From assembly GCA_029260375.1 (NCBI GenBank), contig JAJDDI010000052.1:1-64000 (forward strand): 64,000 bases of DNA, read 5' to 3'. The notes under the pieces are model-generated. The model saw only the letters and a program-made list of their open reading frames with translations. It was not told the DNA's origin and did not search any database. The translations under genes were made by a program, and so were the position numbers. Shown here one piece after another: positions 1 to 9,221 of the stretch (the stretch's first letter is position 1; each line of letters begins with the position of its first letter). The DNA comes from Phycisphaerales bacterium (lineage in GTDB: Bacteria; Planctomycetota; Phycisphaerae; Phycisphaerales; UBA1924).

Positions 1-378
1 GACGTTGCAGAAGCCGCAGTTGCGGGTGCAGGTGTCGCCCAGGATCATGATGGTGGCGACGCCGCGGGCCCAGCACTCGCCCATGTTGGGGCAGGCGGCC
101 TCCTCGCAGACGGTGTGGAGCTTGTGCCCCTGGATGTTGCGTCGGGTCTCGTGGAAGCGCTCGCCGCCGGGGACGCGGGCTCGGAGCCACGGGGGCTTTC
201 GCTTGACCAGGAGCTGCTCGGGGCTGTCGTCCTGGTTGTTGAGGATCATGCCCGTGAGGGAGACTGCCGCGCGGGTATTGCGCACCGGGTCGCCGCCCAG
301 GGGGCGGGGGTGGCGGGCCAGGGTCCGCTCAAGGACCCCCGGGGAGGGGGGCGGGGTGGTCTGGGGGTGGGTCGTCAT
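1..378 (-). CDS. lipA: Lipoyl synthase, N-terminal part (runs off window)
   Basis: Radical SAM enzyme that inserts two sulfurs into protein-bound octanoyl groups to make lipoyl cofactors for 2-oxoacid dehydrogenases and glycine cleavage. The minus strand reads from an ATG at 376-378 through 126 open codons to base 1, so the C-terminal part lies outside. The auxiliary [4Fe-4S] cluster motif CX4CX5C is visible at residues 91, 96 and 102, followed by the radical-SAM motif CX3CX2C at 117, 121 and 124 (CTRNCGFC). The segment [16 protein letters not shown] is characteristic of LipA. The proline-rich first 20 residues are poorly conserved in the family, so a start further in is possible. It is transcribed divergently from the polysaccharide export gene. 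Confidence 0.95.
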   Translation of the reverse strand, partial: MTTHPQTTPPPSPGVLERTLARHPRPLGGDPVRNTRAAVSLTGMILNNQDDSPEQLLVKRKPPWLRARVPGGERFHETRRNIQGHKLHTVCEEAACPNMGECWARGVATIMILGDTCTRNCGFCNV

Positions 379-446
379 GGGCTTTCGGGCGATGCTAGGC
401 TCTTGGCCCGCCGGTTCACAGGTGCTTGTCGGCCCGAAAGATCCGG

Positions 447-548
447 CGGATTGAAAGGGTGAACGAACGCCCGGAATGCCGATGCGTACAGAGGCCTTCC
501 GGAAGATGTGCGTTCTGTGACGCGAATCCGGGCGTGTTTTTCAATCCG
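447..548. repeat. Inverted repeat in lipA/export-gene divergent gap
   Basis: The 290-base gap between lipA and the export lipoprotein gene holds a 10-base inverted repeat, CGGATTGAAA at 447-456 and TTTCAATCCG at 539-548. A perfect 10-base palindrome, CTTCCGGAAG, lies between the arms at 496-505. Both may be regulatory, because both divergent promoters must sit here. I see no convincing -35/-10 pair and no gene. Confidence 0.3.
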
Positions 549-668
549 GGTCCGGGAACGGCCGATGAGCGGCGACAAGCGGGTGTCCCTGAGAGGCCCG
601 CAAACAAGCACGGACCCGCCCACCTCCCCCCCTGATCGGGGTGAGCACTCGGGCAGCAGAGATGAGTA

Positions 669-2261
669 ATGAGGAGTCAGGCCGTGACGCATCTGAACTC
701 GACCCCCCGGACCACGGGCGAGCGAAGCCGCAGGCGGGCATTGGCCCTGCTGACCATGGGCGGCGTGGGCCTGTCCCTTCTCGGGGGCTGCTCCGAGTGG
801 GATTCCTACATGGACCCAAGCGTCGTGGGACGCTGGGAGCACACGCCGACCAAGGTCCCGATCCTGGACCACCTCGCGACGATTGAGGACCCCGACGTCC
901 AGCTCGTCGAGACGAGCGAGATCACGACCAACGACCTGATCCCCGAGTCCGAGGTCTATCGCGTGGGCCCGGGCGACATCCTGAACCTGACGGTCTTCGA
1001 CCTGATCACGGAGGGTGTGCCCGAGCTGCTCCCGCGTGTGGTTGACCAGAACGGGTACGTCGAGATCCCGCAGCTCGGACGCGTCTGGGTGAGCGGGCTC
1101 ACGGAGCAGGAGGTCACCGAGGCGGTCTCCAGCCGGATTGTCGAACAGGGCCTGCTGGCCGATCCGCTGGTGTCGGTCGTGGTGCAGCAGCGGCGCCAGT
1201 CGTCGTACAGCATCATGGGCGCCGTCGCCCGACCCGGCCCGTACTTCGTTCCCTCCGCGGACTACCGCCTGCTGGAGGCGTTGCTGGCGGCGGGCGGCGT
1301 GAACGAGGGGCTCAAGAACATCTACGTGATCCGCCAGGTCCCGCTGACCAGCGCCGCCGCGGGCTCAGCGCCCGAGACCGGCGGTCAGAACAACGGGTCC
1401 GAGGGCGGCCAGGTCACCCCGCGGGATGCCGACGACGACCTGCTGCAGATCATCGACGACCTCTCCGAGCCGGCCCCGGTCGTGATCAGCGCCGACGACA
1501 CCGTCACCGGCGCCTCGATCATCCCGGCGCTCCCCGGCAACGCCCAGCCCGAGCGTGAGCCGGTCATCGACCTGGTGAGCCCGAGCGGCGTGACCGAGAT
1601 GCCGCAGGCGAGGCAGACCAGCGTCGCGGGCAGCGACGGCGTGGCGACCCGCTGGATCTTCGTCAATGGGCAGTGGGTCCTGGCGCAGACGCAGGACTCG
1701 ATGGCGCCCATCACCTCGGAGAGCGACCCGAGCGCCGAGTCAGAGTTCCTCCGTCAGGCGTCGAGCCTGATGACGCAGCGGGTGATCCGCGTGCCCGTCA
1801 AGCCTCTGGTCGCTGGCGACGCCCGGTACAACATCGTGGTCCGCCCCGGCGACATCGTCCGGGTGCCGGCGCCGCCCCAGGGCAACGTCTACATCGACGG
1901 CGAGGTCGTGCGTCCGGGTGTCTACGGGCTCCCGCCGCTGGGCGATCTGACGCTGGTTCGGGCCCTGACCGCCGCGGGCGGGCTCAACGGCCTGGCGATC
2001 CCCGAGCGGGTGGACCTGACGCGGATGGTGGGCAACGACTACCAGGCGACGATCATGCTCAACCTGCGCGCCATCACGGAGGGCACCCAGCCCGACATCT
2101 ACCTCAAGCCCAATGACCGGGTGAACGTGGGCACGAACTTCTGGGCGACGCCGCTGGCGGTCGTCCGGAACGGGCTGCGTGCGACCTACGGCTTTGGTTT
2201 CCTCCTGGACCGGAACTTCGGCAACGATGTCTTCGGGGCGCCGCCGAGCAACATCCGCTGA
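669..2261 (+). CDS. Polysaccharide export lipoprotein (Wza/EpsE-like, SLBB)
   Basis: Outer-membrane polysaccharide export protein of the Poly_export/SLBB family, expected to form the outer-membrane channel of an exopolysaccharide secretion system. The 530-residue product has an N-terminal signal with lipobox LLGGC at about residue 41. A Poly_export domain starts near residue 95 (YRVGPGDILNLTVFD) and leads into an SLBB-type segment (GAVARPGPYFVPS). A low-complexity insert spans about 235-370, and a second SLBB unit follows (VYIDGEVVRPGVYGLPPLG). At 530 residues it is longer than E. coli Wza, mainly through that insert. The ATG at 669 fits the signal peptide; a GTG at 681 is an alternative. A strong terminator follows at 2302, so it may be expressed apart from the exosortase genes that it presumably serves. 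Confidence 0.88.
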   Translation: MRSQAVTHLNSTPRTTGERSRRRALALLTMGGVGLSLLGGCSEWDSYMDPSVVGRWEHTPTKVPILDHLATIEDPDVQLVETSEITTNDLIPESEVYRVGPGDILNLTVFDLITEGVPELLPRVVDQNGYVEIPQLGRVWVSGLTEQEVTEAVSSRIVEQGLLADPLVSVVVQQRRQSSYSIMGAVARPGPYFVPSADYRLLEALLAAGGVNEGLKNIYVIRQVPLTSAAAGSAPETGGQNNGSEGGQVTPRDADDDLLQIIDDLSEPAPVVISADDTVTGASIIPALPGNAQPEREPVIDLVSPSGVTEMPQARQTSVAGSDGVATRWIFVNGQWVLAQTQDSMAPITSESDPSAESEFLRQASSLMTQRVIRVPVKPLVAGDARYNIVVRPGDIVRVPAPPQGNVYIDGEVVRPGVYGLPPLGDLTLVRALTAAGGLNGLAIPERVDLTRMVGNDYQATIMLNLRAITEGTQPDIYLKPNDRVNVGTNFWATPLAVVRNGLRATYGFGFLLDRNFGNDVFGAPPSNIR

Positions 2262-2301
2262 TCCCCCCGCGGCCCGGGCCAAATCGACACACCGCAAGAT
2301 C

Positions 2302-2334
2302 AGGGGCCTCCGCGAGAGCGGATGGCCCCTTTTT
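2302..2334 (+). terminator. Rho-independent terminator after export lipoprotein gene
   Basis: A GC-rich stem has its 5' arm at 2302-2313, a GAGA loop at 2314-2317 and its 3' arm at 2318-2330 with one bulged T. It is followed directly by a run of T ending at 2334. It lies 40 bases past the stop of the export gene and separates it from the exosortase gene. Confidence 0.85.
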
Positions 2335-2554
2335 CGTCGGCATAGAGTCGGGGGTTGCTGGGCCGGAGTCTCGGGCAGCGGCGCGAGGGATGGAGCCCAG
2401 GCAAGACATTCAGCGTCCCGGACTGAACCCGGGCGCGGCGGCGGCGTAGGACCGGTCGGGGTCCAGACTCGTCGGCGTGATCGGTGTCGCCCGATCCCGC
2501 TGGCGTCAGTGCCTTCAATCCCCGATCAAGGGCGATACGACCTCGGAGAGCCTG

Positions 2555-3499
2555 ATGAGCAGCGTCCCGACAGCCCGTGCCCAGACCCCCGCCGAACAGG
2601 GCGGGAATGTGCGCGTGCTCGGGCTCGTCACCCCCGCGGGCGCGCTGATGATCGGCGCCCTGGGGATCGTGTTTGTTGGGCTGTTCTACCGGTGGTTCGT
2701 CAAGCAGCACCAGCACTCGTATAACGCCATCGAGGACTGGGGGCACGCGTACGTCATCCCGCTGATCAGCCTGTACATCATCTGGCAGTCGCGCAAAGAG
2801 ATTGCTCAGATCCGGGCGGAGGTCTTCTGGCCCGGGCTCGCGCCGTTTCTGCTGGGCATCGTGACCTACTTCGCGGGCGTGATCACGATCCGCAACCACA
2901 TGATCCAGGGCTTTGCGATCGTCCTGACCGTGTTCGGGCTGGTGCTGCTGATGACCGGCCCGCGTCTGATGAAGTACCTGTTCATTCCGATCGGGTATCT
3001 CGTTTTCGCGGTGACGATCTCCGAGCAGATCATGCTCTCGATCACGTTCAAGCTGCAGATGGTCGCCTCCAAGGGCGCGTACATCCTGCTGAACCTGATC
3101 GGCACGCCGTTTGACTGGTTCACCGTGCAGATCGACGGTAACCGCCTGGACATCATCCACGGGACCGAGCGGATCCCGATGAACGTCGCCGAGGCGTGCA
3201 GCGGGATGCGTATGGTCGTCGCGTTCCTGGCCCTGGCCGTGGCGGTCGCGCTGCTCGCGTGCAAGCAGTGGTGGCAGCGGACGGCGCTGCTATTGCTGGC
3301 GGCGCCGGTGGCGGTGCTGATGAACATCTTCCGCGTGACGGTCCTCGGTCTGGTCTCGCTGGTCAACCCGGACCTGGCCTCGGGCGACGCGCACACGGTC
3401 ATCGGCACCCTGCTGCTCTTCCCGTCGCTGCTGCTGTTCCTCGGGATCGTCTGGGCGCTCAACCGGATCTACAGCGATGCGTCGGAGGTGAGCGCGTGA
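2555..3499 (+). CDS. Exosortase (PEP-CTERM/EpsH-type transpeptidase)
   Basis: Integral-membrane cysteine protease/transpeptidase of the exosortase family, which processes C-terminal PEP-CTERM sorting signals at the inner membrane. From the ATG at 2555 the product has 314 residues and about eight membrane segments. The expected catalytic triad is present: C215 in AEACSGMRM, R260 in MNIFRVTV and H280 in GDAHTVIG. A GHAYVIPL motif near the N-terminus also matches the family. An ATG at 2477 would add 26 polar residues unlike the family, so I chose 2555. The stop overlaps the next gene's GTG start, so the two are probably translationally coupled. The subtype is not assigned. Confidence 0.92.
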   Translation: MSSVPTARAQTPAEQGGNVRVLGLVTPAGALMIGALGIVFVGLFYRWFVKQHQHSYNAIEDWGHAYVIPLISLYIIWQSRKEIAQIRAEVFWPGLAPFLLGIVTYFAGVITIRNHMIQGFAIVLTVFGLVLLMTGPRLMKYLFIPIGYLVFAVTISEQIMLSITFKLQMVASKGAYILLNLIGTPFDWFTVQIDGNRLDIIHGTERIPMNVAEACSGMRMVVAFLALAVAVALLACKQWWQRTALLLLAAPVAVLMNIFRVTVLGLVSLVNPDLASGDAHTVIGTLLLFPSLLLFLGIVWALNRIYSDASEVSA

Positions 3500-4392
3500 A
3501 CCGACGAGGGCGCCACATCACCGCGTTCGTCGTGGCGCTGGGCGTCATGGGCGCCGGCGCCGCGGGCTTCAGCGCCGCGATCAGCAAGTACCGCCTGCAC
3601 CTCCGCAAGCTCGAGATCCACCCGCCCGGCGGACGACAGCTCTCGCAGCTGCCCACGAGGGTCCCGGGCTGGGAACGCCAGGGCGGGGACCAGATCGAGG
3701 ACGCCGACGTGCTCGAGGTGCTGGGCACGGACAACTACGTGTCGCGAGTCTACGTCGAGACGGACCCCAAGGACCCGCGGAAGCCGTTCCGGATCGATGT
3801 GCACGCGGCGTACTACACGGGGATGATCGATACGGTGCCGCACGTCCCGGAGCGTTGCTTCGTGGGCGGCGGGCTGCAGCAGGCGAGCTCATCGCGGGTC
3901 ATGGATCTGCCGCTGGACACGTCGCTGTGGCAGCCGGACCAGAGTGTCCCCGAGAATCTCCGGGGCGAGTCGGGCACGCTGTACACGACGCGGACGCTGG
4001 GGTACGAGTATTCCGACGCGCCCGGGACGCGGGTGCGCCTGCCACGGGACGTGACGCCGGAGCGACCGCTCCCGATCCGTGTGAGCGCGTTCGGCGAGTC
4101 GGGCAAGGAGCAGCTCTTCGCGGGCTACTTCTTTATCGCCAACGGGGGCGTGGTCGCCAACGCGAACGACGTGCGGACGCTGGCATTCGACCTGACAAGC
4201 GACTACGCGTACTACCTCAAGATCCAGGTCACCAGCGCCAGCCCGTCGTCGGGTGAGGAGCTGGTGGAGCGATCGGCCGAGTTGCTCGACGGGCTCATGG
4301 CCGAGGTGATGCGGTGCTCGCCGGACTGGGTCGAGGTGGAGACGGGGCGGTACCCCGAGGACAACCCCCGGCGGGAACAAGCGAACGACTGA
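3496..4392 (+). CDS. EpsI-like exosortase-associated protein (DUF3485)
   Basis: Exosortase-associated protein of the EpsI/DUF3485 type, which in other bacteria is encoded beside or fused to the exosortase; its biochemical role is not settled. The start is the GTG at 3496, overlapping the exosortase stop. The 298-residue product has one N-terminal membrane segment (about residues 8-28) and then a soluble, presumably periplasmic, domain. The family-type Pro-x-Arg-Cys segment appears as VPERCFVGGGL. The C-terminal half contains AGYFFIANGGVVANANDVR, a common region of this family. Longer upstream reading in the same frame overlaps the exosortase and is not used. Confidence 0.82.
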   Translation: MNRRGRHITAFVVALGVMGAGAAGFSAAISKYRLHLRKLEIHPPGGRQLSQLPTRVPGWERQGGDQIEDADVLEVLGTDNYVSRVYVETDPKDPRKPFRIDVHAAYYTGMIDTVPHVPERCFVGGGLQQASSSRVMDLPLDTSLWQPDQSVPENLRGESGTLYTTRTLGYEYSDAPGTRVRLPRDVTPERPLPIRVSAFGESGKEQLFAGYFFIANGGVVANANDVRTLAFDLTSDYAYYLKIQVTSASPSSGEELVERSAELLDGLMAEVMRCSPDWVEVETGRYPEDNPRREQAND

Positions 4393-4475
4393 CGAAACCG
4401 GGCGTACAGCCCTGAACCGAATCGACCATCGGCGCCACCCGGATCGCGGGGCGACGAGACAGGAAGGGACCGACG

Positions 4476-7400
4476 ATGGCCTCGCAGGTGAACAAAAAGT
4501 TTGTGGTGATTCTGGTCGCGGGGGTCGTGCTGCTGCTGGGCGGGATGCTCGTGGCCTACGTGTCCTTCGTGCGCAAGTCCGGCGAGGACTACGTGCGCCT
4601 GGGCGACCAGCTGATGGCCGAGGGGAACCCGCAGCAGGCCGAGATCAACTACGGCATGGCGTACGGGCACGACCGATCGCGCGCCGACTGGCTGCAGAAG
4701 TGGATCGACGCGCTCGAGTCGTGGACACCCGAGACGCGCACGGAATACTCGAGCGCCTACGGCCAGAAGTACGTTCCCGTACTGCTGTCGATGGCCCAGG
4801 TCAAGGACGGCGGCGCCAACGTCGAGGCGCACGACCGCTACCTGAGCCTGATCCGCCAGCAGTCGCTGCGATCCAGGTACTCGCGGGCGAGCATGGAGTC
4901 GCAGCTCGCGCAGGCCGAGAACGCCTACCGGGTCTTCGAGTACCTGCCGGAGGATCAGACGGAATGGAAGCGTCTGCTGCGGTATCGCGGCCTGACCATC
5001 AGCCGGATCATCAGCGAGGGCGGCACGCTCGATAACGGTCAGCGCGCCCAGGCGTTGTCGGACCTCCGGGCGGCGCTTGAGGTCGTGCCCGACGACACCG
5101 AGTCGGTCCGCGGCATCCTGGCGATCGTCATGCGCGAGGCGCTGGATCGGCGGATCGTCGGCGACTTCGAGAACTCGCAGCGCTCGCTCGACGAGGCCTC
5201 GCGCATTGTGAACGACTTTACACGCGCCAACCCGGAGAACGCGGATGGTCTGCTGGCCCGCCTGACGGTGGACATAGAGCAGCTGCGCCATGACCTGATG
5301 CAGGAAACCGCCGCGACGGGGCAGACCCGACGCATCGAGAACACCGACCAGTTCCTGCCCGCGCTCGATAGGATCGCGGGCCTCGTCGAGCAGCGCCCCG
5401 CAGCGCCCGGCACGGAGACGCTCATCTCCAGGTTCCTGGGGCTGGAGGCCTCGCTCGATCCCGACGCCAACCTGCGACGCACCGAGGGCATGGCCCGCGC
5501 CCTTGTGGAGTCCGATCCGACCAGCGCCTCGGCGCTGATGCTCCTGAGCCGTGTCCTCGAGTCACGGTCCCAGACGCCCGAGCGCGTCGAGGTGCTCCGC
5601 AAAATCCAGTCGCTCAAGCCGCTCCCGATGAGTCTGGCCGGCATCCTGCAGTACTCGTACCAGGAGACCGCGATCGGGGACGAGGCGATCGCGTACCTGA
5701 CGCAGCTGGCCTCGATCGAGGACACCGAAGCGAACAAGAGCGCCCGCGCCGCGGCGCTGGCCAGCGCCGAGGACGCCCGCCGGCGCTTTGCCCAGGTCGT
5801 GCCCGAGGGCAATGCCCGCCTGATGATGATCGACGGCATGATCGCCCTGGCCAAGGACGACAACCGGGGCGCGCTGGCCAAGTTCCAGGAGTTCAACCGC
5901 CTCACCTCGGACCAGAACTTCGACGGGCTCTGGCGCGAGGCGCAGGTCGCGGTGCAGCTCGGACAGAACGGCGTCGCACGCGAACGCCTGAACCAGATGC
6001 TCGCGATCCAGGATCGGAGTTTGCCCGCGATGCTGCTGCTGGCGAGGGTCGAGATCCTCCTGAGCAACCCCGAGGGGGCCAAGGCGCTGTACGAGGACGC
6101 GTTGGAAATCTCGCCGACCAACGAGACCGCGCTGGCCGGGCTTCGCCAGGTGCGTCAGCTCCTGCGGGAGGTCGAGGCCGACGACCCGGTCATCGAGGCG
6201 CTCATCGAGTCCCGCGGCCTGCTGCAGGGTACGGCGCTGGAGGTCGGCGACCCGCGGGCATCGATCGACTATCTCCGGTCACGCTTCGAGCCGCTCGGGT
6301 TCGACCCAAGGATTGCGCGTGAGCTGGCCGGGCTTCACCTCGGGCAGAACGAGCTGGTCGAAGCGCGAAAGGTGATCGATCGTTCGGCGCAGGTCCACCC
6401 GGACGACGCTTCGCTGCGGACCGTGCAGGAGGCGCTCCTGGCCCAGAACGTGACCGACGCGCGCATCCGGCTGTACGAGCTCTCGGACGCGCCGGAGATG
6501 TCGCGTCTGATCGGGATCTACAGCGTTCACGCGTCGTCGGGCCAGCCCGAGAAGGCCGAGGCCGACCTGAAGCGGCTGATCGAGATCGCGCCCGAGGACC
6601 CGACGGTGCTCGAGCTGCGTCTGATCGACGCGTTGCGTCGCAAGGACGACACCGAAGCAGAGCGGGTGACGCATATCGCCCAGCGTGTCAACGCGGACCG
6701 GGTCAAGGGGCTCACGTTCCTTGCCCGCCTCGAGTCCTCACGCGGGCGGGGCGCCGAGGCGGTCGGGATCCTGCGCCGCGCGATCGGCGACGGTCAGGCG
6801 GACGTGGGTGTGTACCGCCTGCTGGCTCGCCAGCACATCCTGCTGGGGCAGTACGAGGAGGCCGTGGCGGCCTACGAGCAGGCTCTGGCGATCCGCCCGG
6901 ACGACCTCACGTCGATCCTGGAGTACCTGCGCTCGCTGGTCACGATCCGCGAGACCCAGATGGCGCTACAGCGCGCCCGCGAGATGGAACGATACGGGCG
7001 TACCTCGAAGGAGTTCATGGACATCTGGCTCCGCCTCGAGTCGGTTGCCGGTGGCCCGGTGGGCATCCAGTTCGCCATCGATCGTCGGCGTCAACTGCTC
7101 GAGCTCGACCCGGCGGACCGGACCAACCGGACCGAGCTGGCCCGGCTCTACATCGTCGGCAAGCAGTTCGATCTGGCTCGCCCGCTGCTCGACGGGCTCC
7201 GGGAGGAAGCCGATTCGCTCGAACTCGTCGAGCTCGACGCCCGCTGGTACGCCGAGCAGATCACCGTCAAGGTCGGTGATACGGTGCGTGACGGTGTCGA
7301 GATGGCCCGCGGCGTGTACGTCTCGTACATGCTCTCACCCGAAGGCGACGAGGCGGGCGAGGACGTGTACCTCTCGCTCGCCCGGTTCATGCTCTCGCGC

Positions 7401-9149
7401 GGACGGCGCCAGGTGGCGATCGACGCGCTAATCGAGGCCCAGGCCCTGCAGGATCCCAAGACCCGCGCGGCGGATCGGATGCTCGCCGACGTCTACTCCG
7501 CGGTGAACCAGTGGGACGACGCGTTGAAGCTGTACCGGGGCATGCTCGCAGACGGGCTCGATAACGAGAACCGTTACCTCCAGAAGCGGGTGATCGAGGC
7601 GCTGCTGCGTCTGAGCCGTTTCGATGAGGCGCGGCGCGAGCTGGCGAAGGTCGAGAGCATCGCGTCAAAGGACACGACCATCCGCCTGCAGCAGGCGGAG
7701 CTGGCGGGATCGACCGGCAACGTCGGTCGGGCGATCGAGCTGCTGGATCTGGCGGTGTCGGAGAACCCGACCGAGCCGCTGGTCTACATCCAGCGGGCGC
7801 GGACGAAGATGCGCCGCTCGGAGCTGGCCCAGGACGTGCAGGCGGACCTTGACCAGGCGCTCAAGCTCAGCCCGAGCGACTGGCGGACCCTTCGCGTTCG
7901 CGCGGCGTTCTACTACGACCAGGGACGCGACGAGGAAGCGATCGACGACCTCCGCTCGGCGCTCCGCCTGAACCCGAGCCTGGACGAGGTGCTCCTGGGC
8001 CTGCTGCTCGAGTTTGTTGATCGCGGGCGGGACGGCGAGGCGCAGGACATCGCCCAGGAGATCATTGAACGGCGCCAGGGTGACGTGCAGCTCAGCGCCC
8101 AGGTCGCGGCGTTGTTCGCCGAGCAGGGCGAGTGGGCCCGTGCGGCCTACTTCTATAAGTCCGCGTGGGAGCGGAGCGGGTCTGAGGCCGTGGCCGGCGC
8201 CCTGATCGACGCCCTTCTCCGCACCGAGCCCCCACGCATCCGCGACGCCCGCGACGTGCTCGACAAGCTGATCGCCAACGGCGCCGACGCCCGCGAGGAC
8301 CCGAAGATCATCGGAATCCGCGCGGTTATTGATTACGCCGCGGGCCAGGAGGCCGACGCCGAGCAGCGGATGATCGTTGCGTTCGAGAAGGCGATGCTGC
8401 GCATCGAGTCGGACCCTGGCCTGCTCAACACGTGGAACACCAACACCGCGAGGATGTTCGACGGGAAGCCCGACGCCGATCTGGTGGGGTTCCTGCAGCA
8501 GATTGCGCGGACGCAGGCGCCCGGCTCCCCCGGGCGGGAGTGGCTCCGTTTCTTCATCGCGCAGCGCCAGCTTGATACCCCGGCGACCCGGGAGCAGGCG
8601 CTGGCGACCATCCTCGAACTGCGTGACAACGCGCGGACGACGCACATCCCGCGTCTGTCGGCGCGCGTCGCCGGGTCCGTGCCGTACGGCGATGGGGACT
8701 ACGAGCGGGCCGAGGCGTACTGGACCAAGGGGCTCGAGGCCTACCCGGACGACTGGGAGATGCTCAACAACCTCGCGTACCTCGTGAGCGAGAAGCTCGA
8801 CGACCCGGAGCGGGCGATGCCCCTGGCGCTCCAGGCGCGGGACGCGACCCGGGGGCAGAACGCCCAGGTGCTCGACACGCTCGCGGCGATCCAGGTCCGC
8901 CAGGGGAGCCTGAAAGACGCGAAGCAGACACTGCTTCTCGCGCTCCGCCTGACCCGGTCGATCGACCTTCGCCTCCCGCTGACGATCCGCCTGGCCAACG
9001 TGCACGCGGAGCTGGGCGAGATCCCGCAGGCCGCGGTGCTCCTCGAGCAGATCCGCGCGGACGCGAGCATCGGTCGGGACCGGCTGGAGCGTTTCCAGTC
9101 CGATATCGATTCGATTCAGTCCGAGATCGACTCAGCGCGGGGTCCCTGA
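4476..9149 (+). CDS. Giant membrane-anchored TPR protein (PrsT-like)
   Basis: A 1557-residue protein with one N-terminal membrane segment (about residues 9-31), followed almost entirely by tetratricopeptide-type helical repeats, for example around AVAAYEQALAIRPDDL and DLRSALRLNPSLDEV. Its place after exosortase and EpsI, and before a Wzz/BY-kinase-like gene, matches the PEP-CTERM-system TPR protein PrsT. PrsT proteins are lipoproteins and clearly shorter, whereas this one is membrane-anchored and has no lipobox. It probably scaffolds the periplasmic part of polysaccharide synthesis or export; that role is inferred from context. The ATG at 4476 is preceded by AGGAAGGGA. No frameshift is visible across its 4.7 kb. 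Confidence 0.8.
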   Translation: MASQVNKKFVVILVAGVVLLLGGMLVAYVSFVRKSGEDYVRLGDQLMAEGNPQQAEINYGMAYGHDRSRADWLQKWIDALESWTPETRTEYSSAYGQKYVPVLLSMAQVKDGGANVEAHDRYLSLIRQQSLRSRYSRASMESQLAQAENAYRVFEYLPEDQTEWKRLLRYRGLTISRIISEGGTLDNGQRAQALSDLRAALEVVPDDTESVRGILAIVMREALDRRIVGDFENSQRSLDEASRIVNDFTRANPENADGLLARLTVDIEQLRHDLMQETAATGQTRRIENTDQFLPALDRIAGLVEQRPAAPGTETLISRFLGLEASLDPDANLRRTEGMARALVESDPTSASALMLLSRVLESRSQTPERVEVLRKIQSLKPLPMSLAGILQYSYQETAIGDEAIAYLTQLASIEDTEANKSARAAALASAEDARRRFAQVVPEGNARLMMIDGMIALAKDDNRGALAKFQEFNRLTSDQNFDGLWREAQVAVQLGQNGVARERLNQMLAIQDRSLPAMLLLARVEILLSNPEGAKALYEDALEISPTNETALAGLRQVRQLLREVEADDPVIEALIESRGLLQGTALEVGDPRASIDYLRSRFEPLGFDPRIARELAGLHLGQNELVEARKVIDRSAQVHPDDASLRTVQEALLAQNVTDARIRLYELSDAPEMSRLIGIYSVHASSGQPEKAEADLKRLIEIAPEDPTVLELRLIDALRRKDDTEAERVTHIAQRVNADRVKGLTFLARLESSRGRGAEAVGILRRAIGDGQADVGVYRLLARQHILLGQYEEAVAAYEQALAIRPDDLTSILEYLRSLVTIRETQMALQRAREMERYGRTSKEFMDIWLRLESVAGGPVGIQFAIDRRRQLLELDPADRTNRTELARLYIVGKQFDLARPLLDGLREEADSLELVELDARWYAEQITVKVGDTVRDGVEMARGVYVSYMLSPEGDEAGEDVYLSLARFMLSRGRRQVAIDALIEAQALQDPKTRAADRMLADVYSAVNQWDDALKLYRGMLADGLDNENRYLQKRVIEALLRLSRFDEARRELAKVESIASKDTTIRLQQAELAGSTGNVGRAIELLDLAVSENPTEPLVYIQRARTKMRRSELAQDVQADLDQALKLSPSDWRTLRVRAAFYYDQGRDEEAIDDLRSALRLNPSLDEVLLGLLLEFVDRGRDGEAQDIAQEIIERRQGDVQLSAQVAALFAEQGEWARAAYFYKSAWERSGSEAVAGALIDALLRTEPPRIRDARDVLDKLIANGADAREDPKIIGIRAVIDYAAGQEADAEQRMIVAFEKAMLRIESDPGLLNTWNTNTARMFDGKPDADLVGFLQQIARTQAPGSPGREWLRFFIAQRQLDTPATREQALATILELRDNARTTHIPRLSARVAGSVPYGDGDYERAEAYWTKGLEAYPDDWEMLNNLAYLVSEKLDDPERAMPLALQARDATRGQNAQVLDTLAAIQVRQGSLKDAKQTLLLALRLTRSIDLRLPLTIRLANVHAELGEIPQAAVLLEQIRADASIGRDRLERFQSDIDSIQSEIDSARGP

Positions 9150-9221
9150 GGACCGACATAGGACGATACGACACGTGCCCAGAATGAAGTTCAGCCTCAA
9201 GACGACAGCCGGAGCCAAGCG

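Noticed and set aside
7665-9005. A 446-codon minus-strand open frame inside the giant TPR gene
   Set aside because: Antisense by-product of high third-position GC; the plus strand is clearly coding (TPR repeats).
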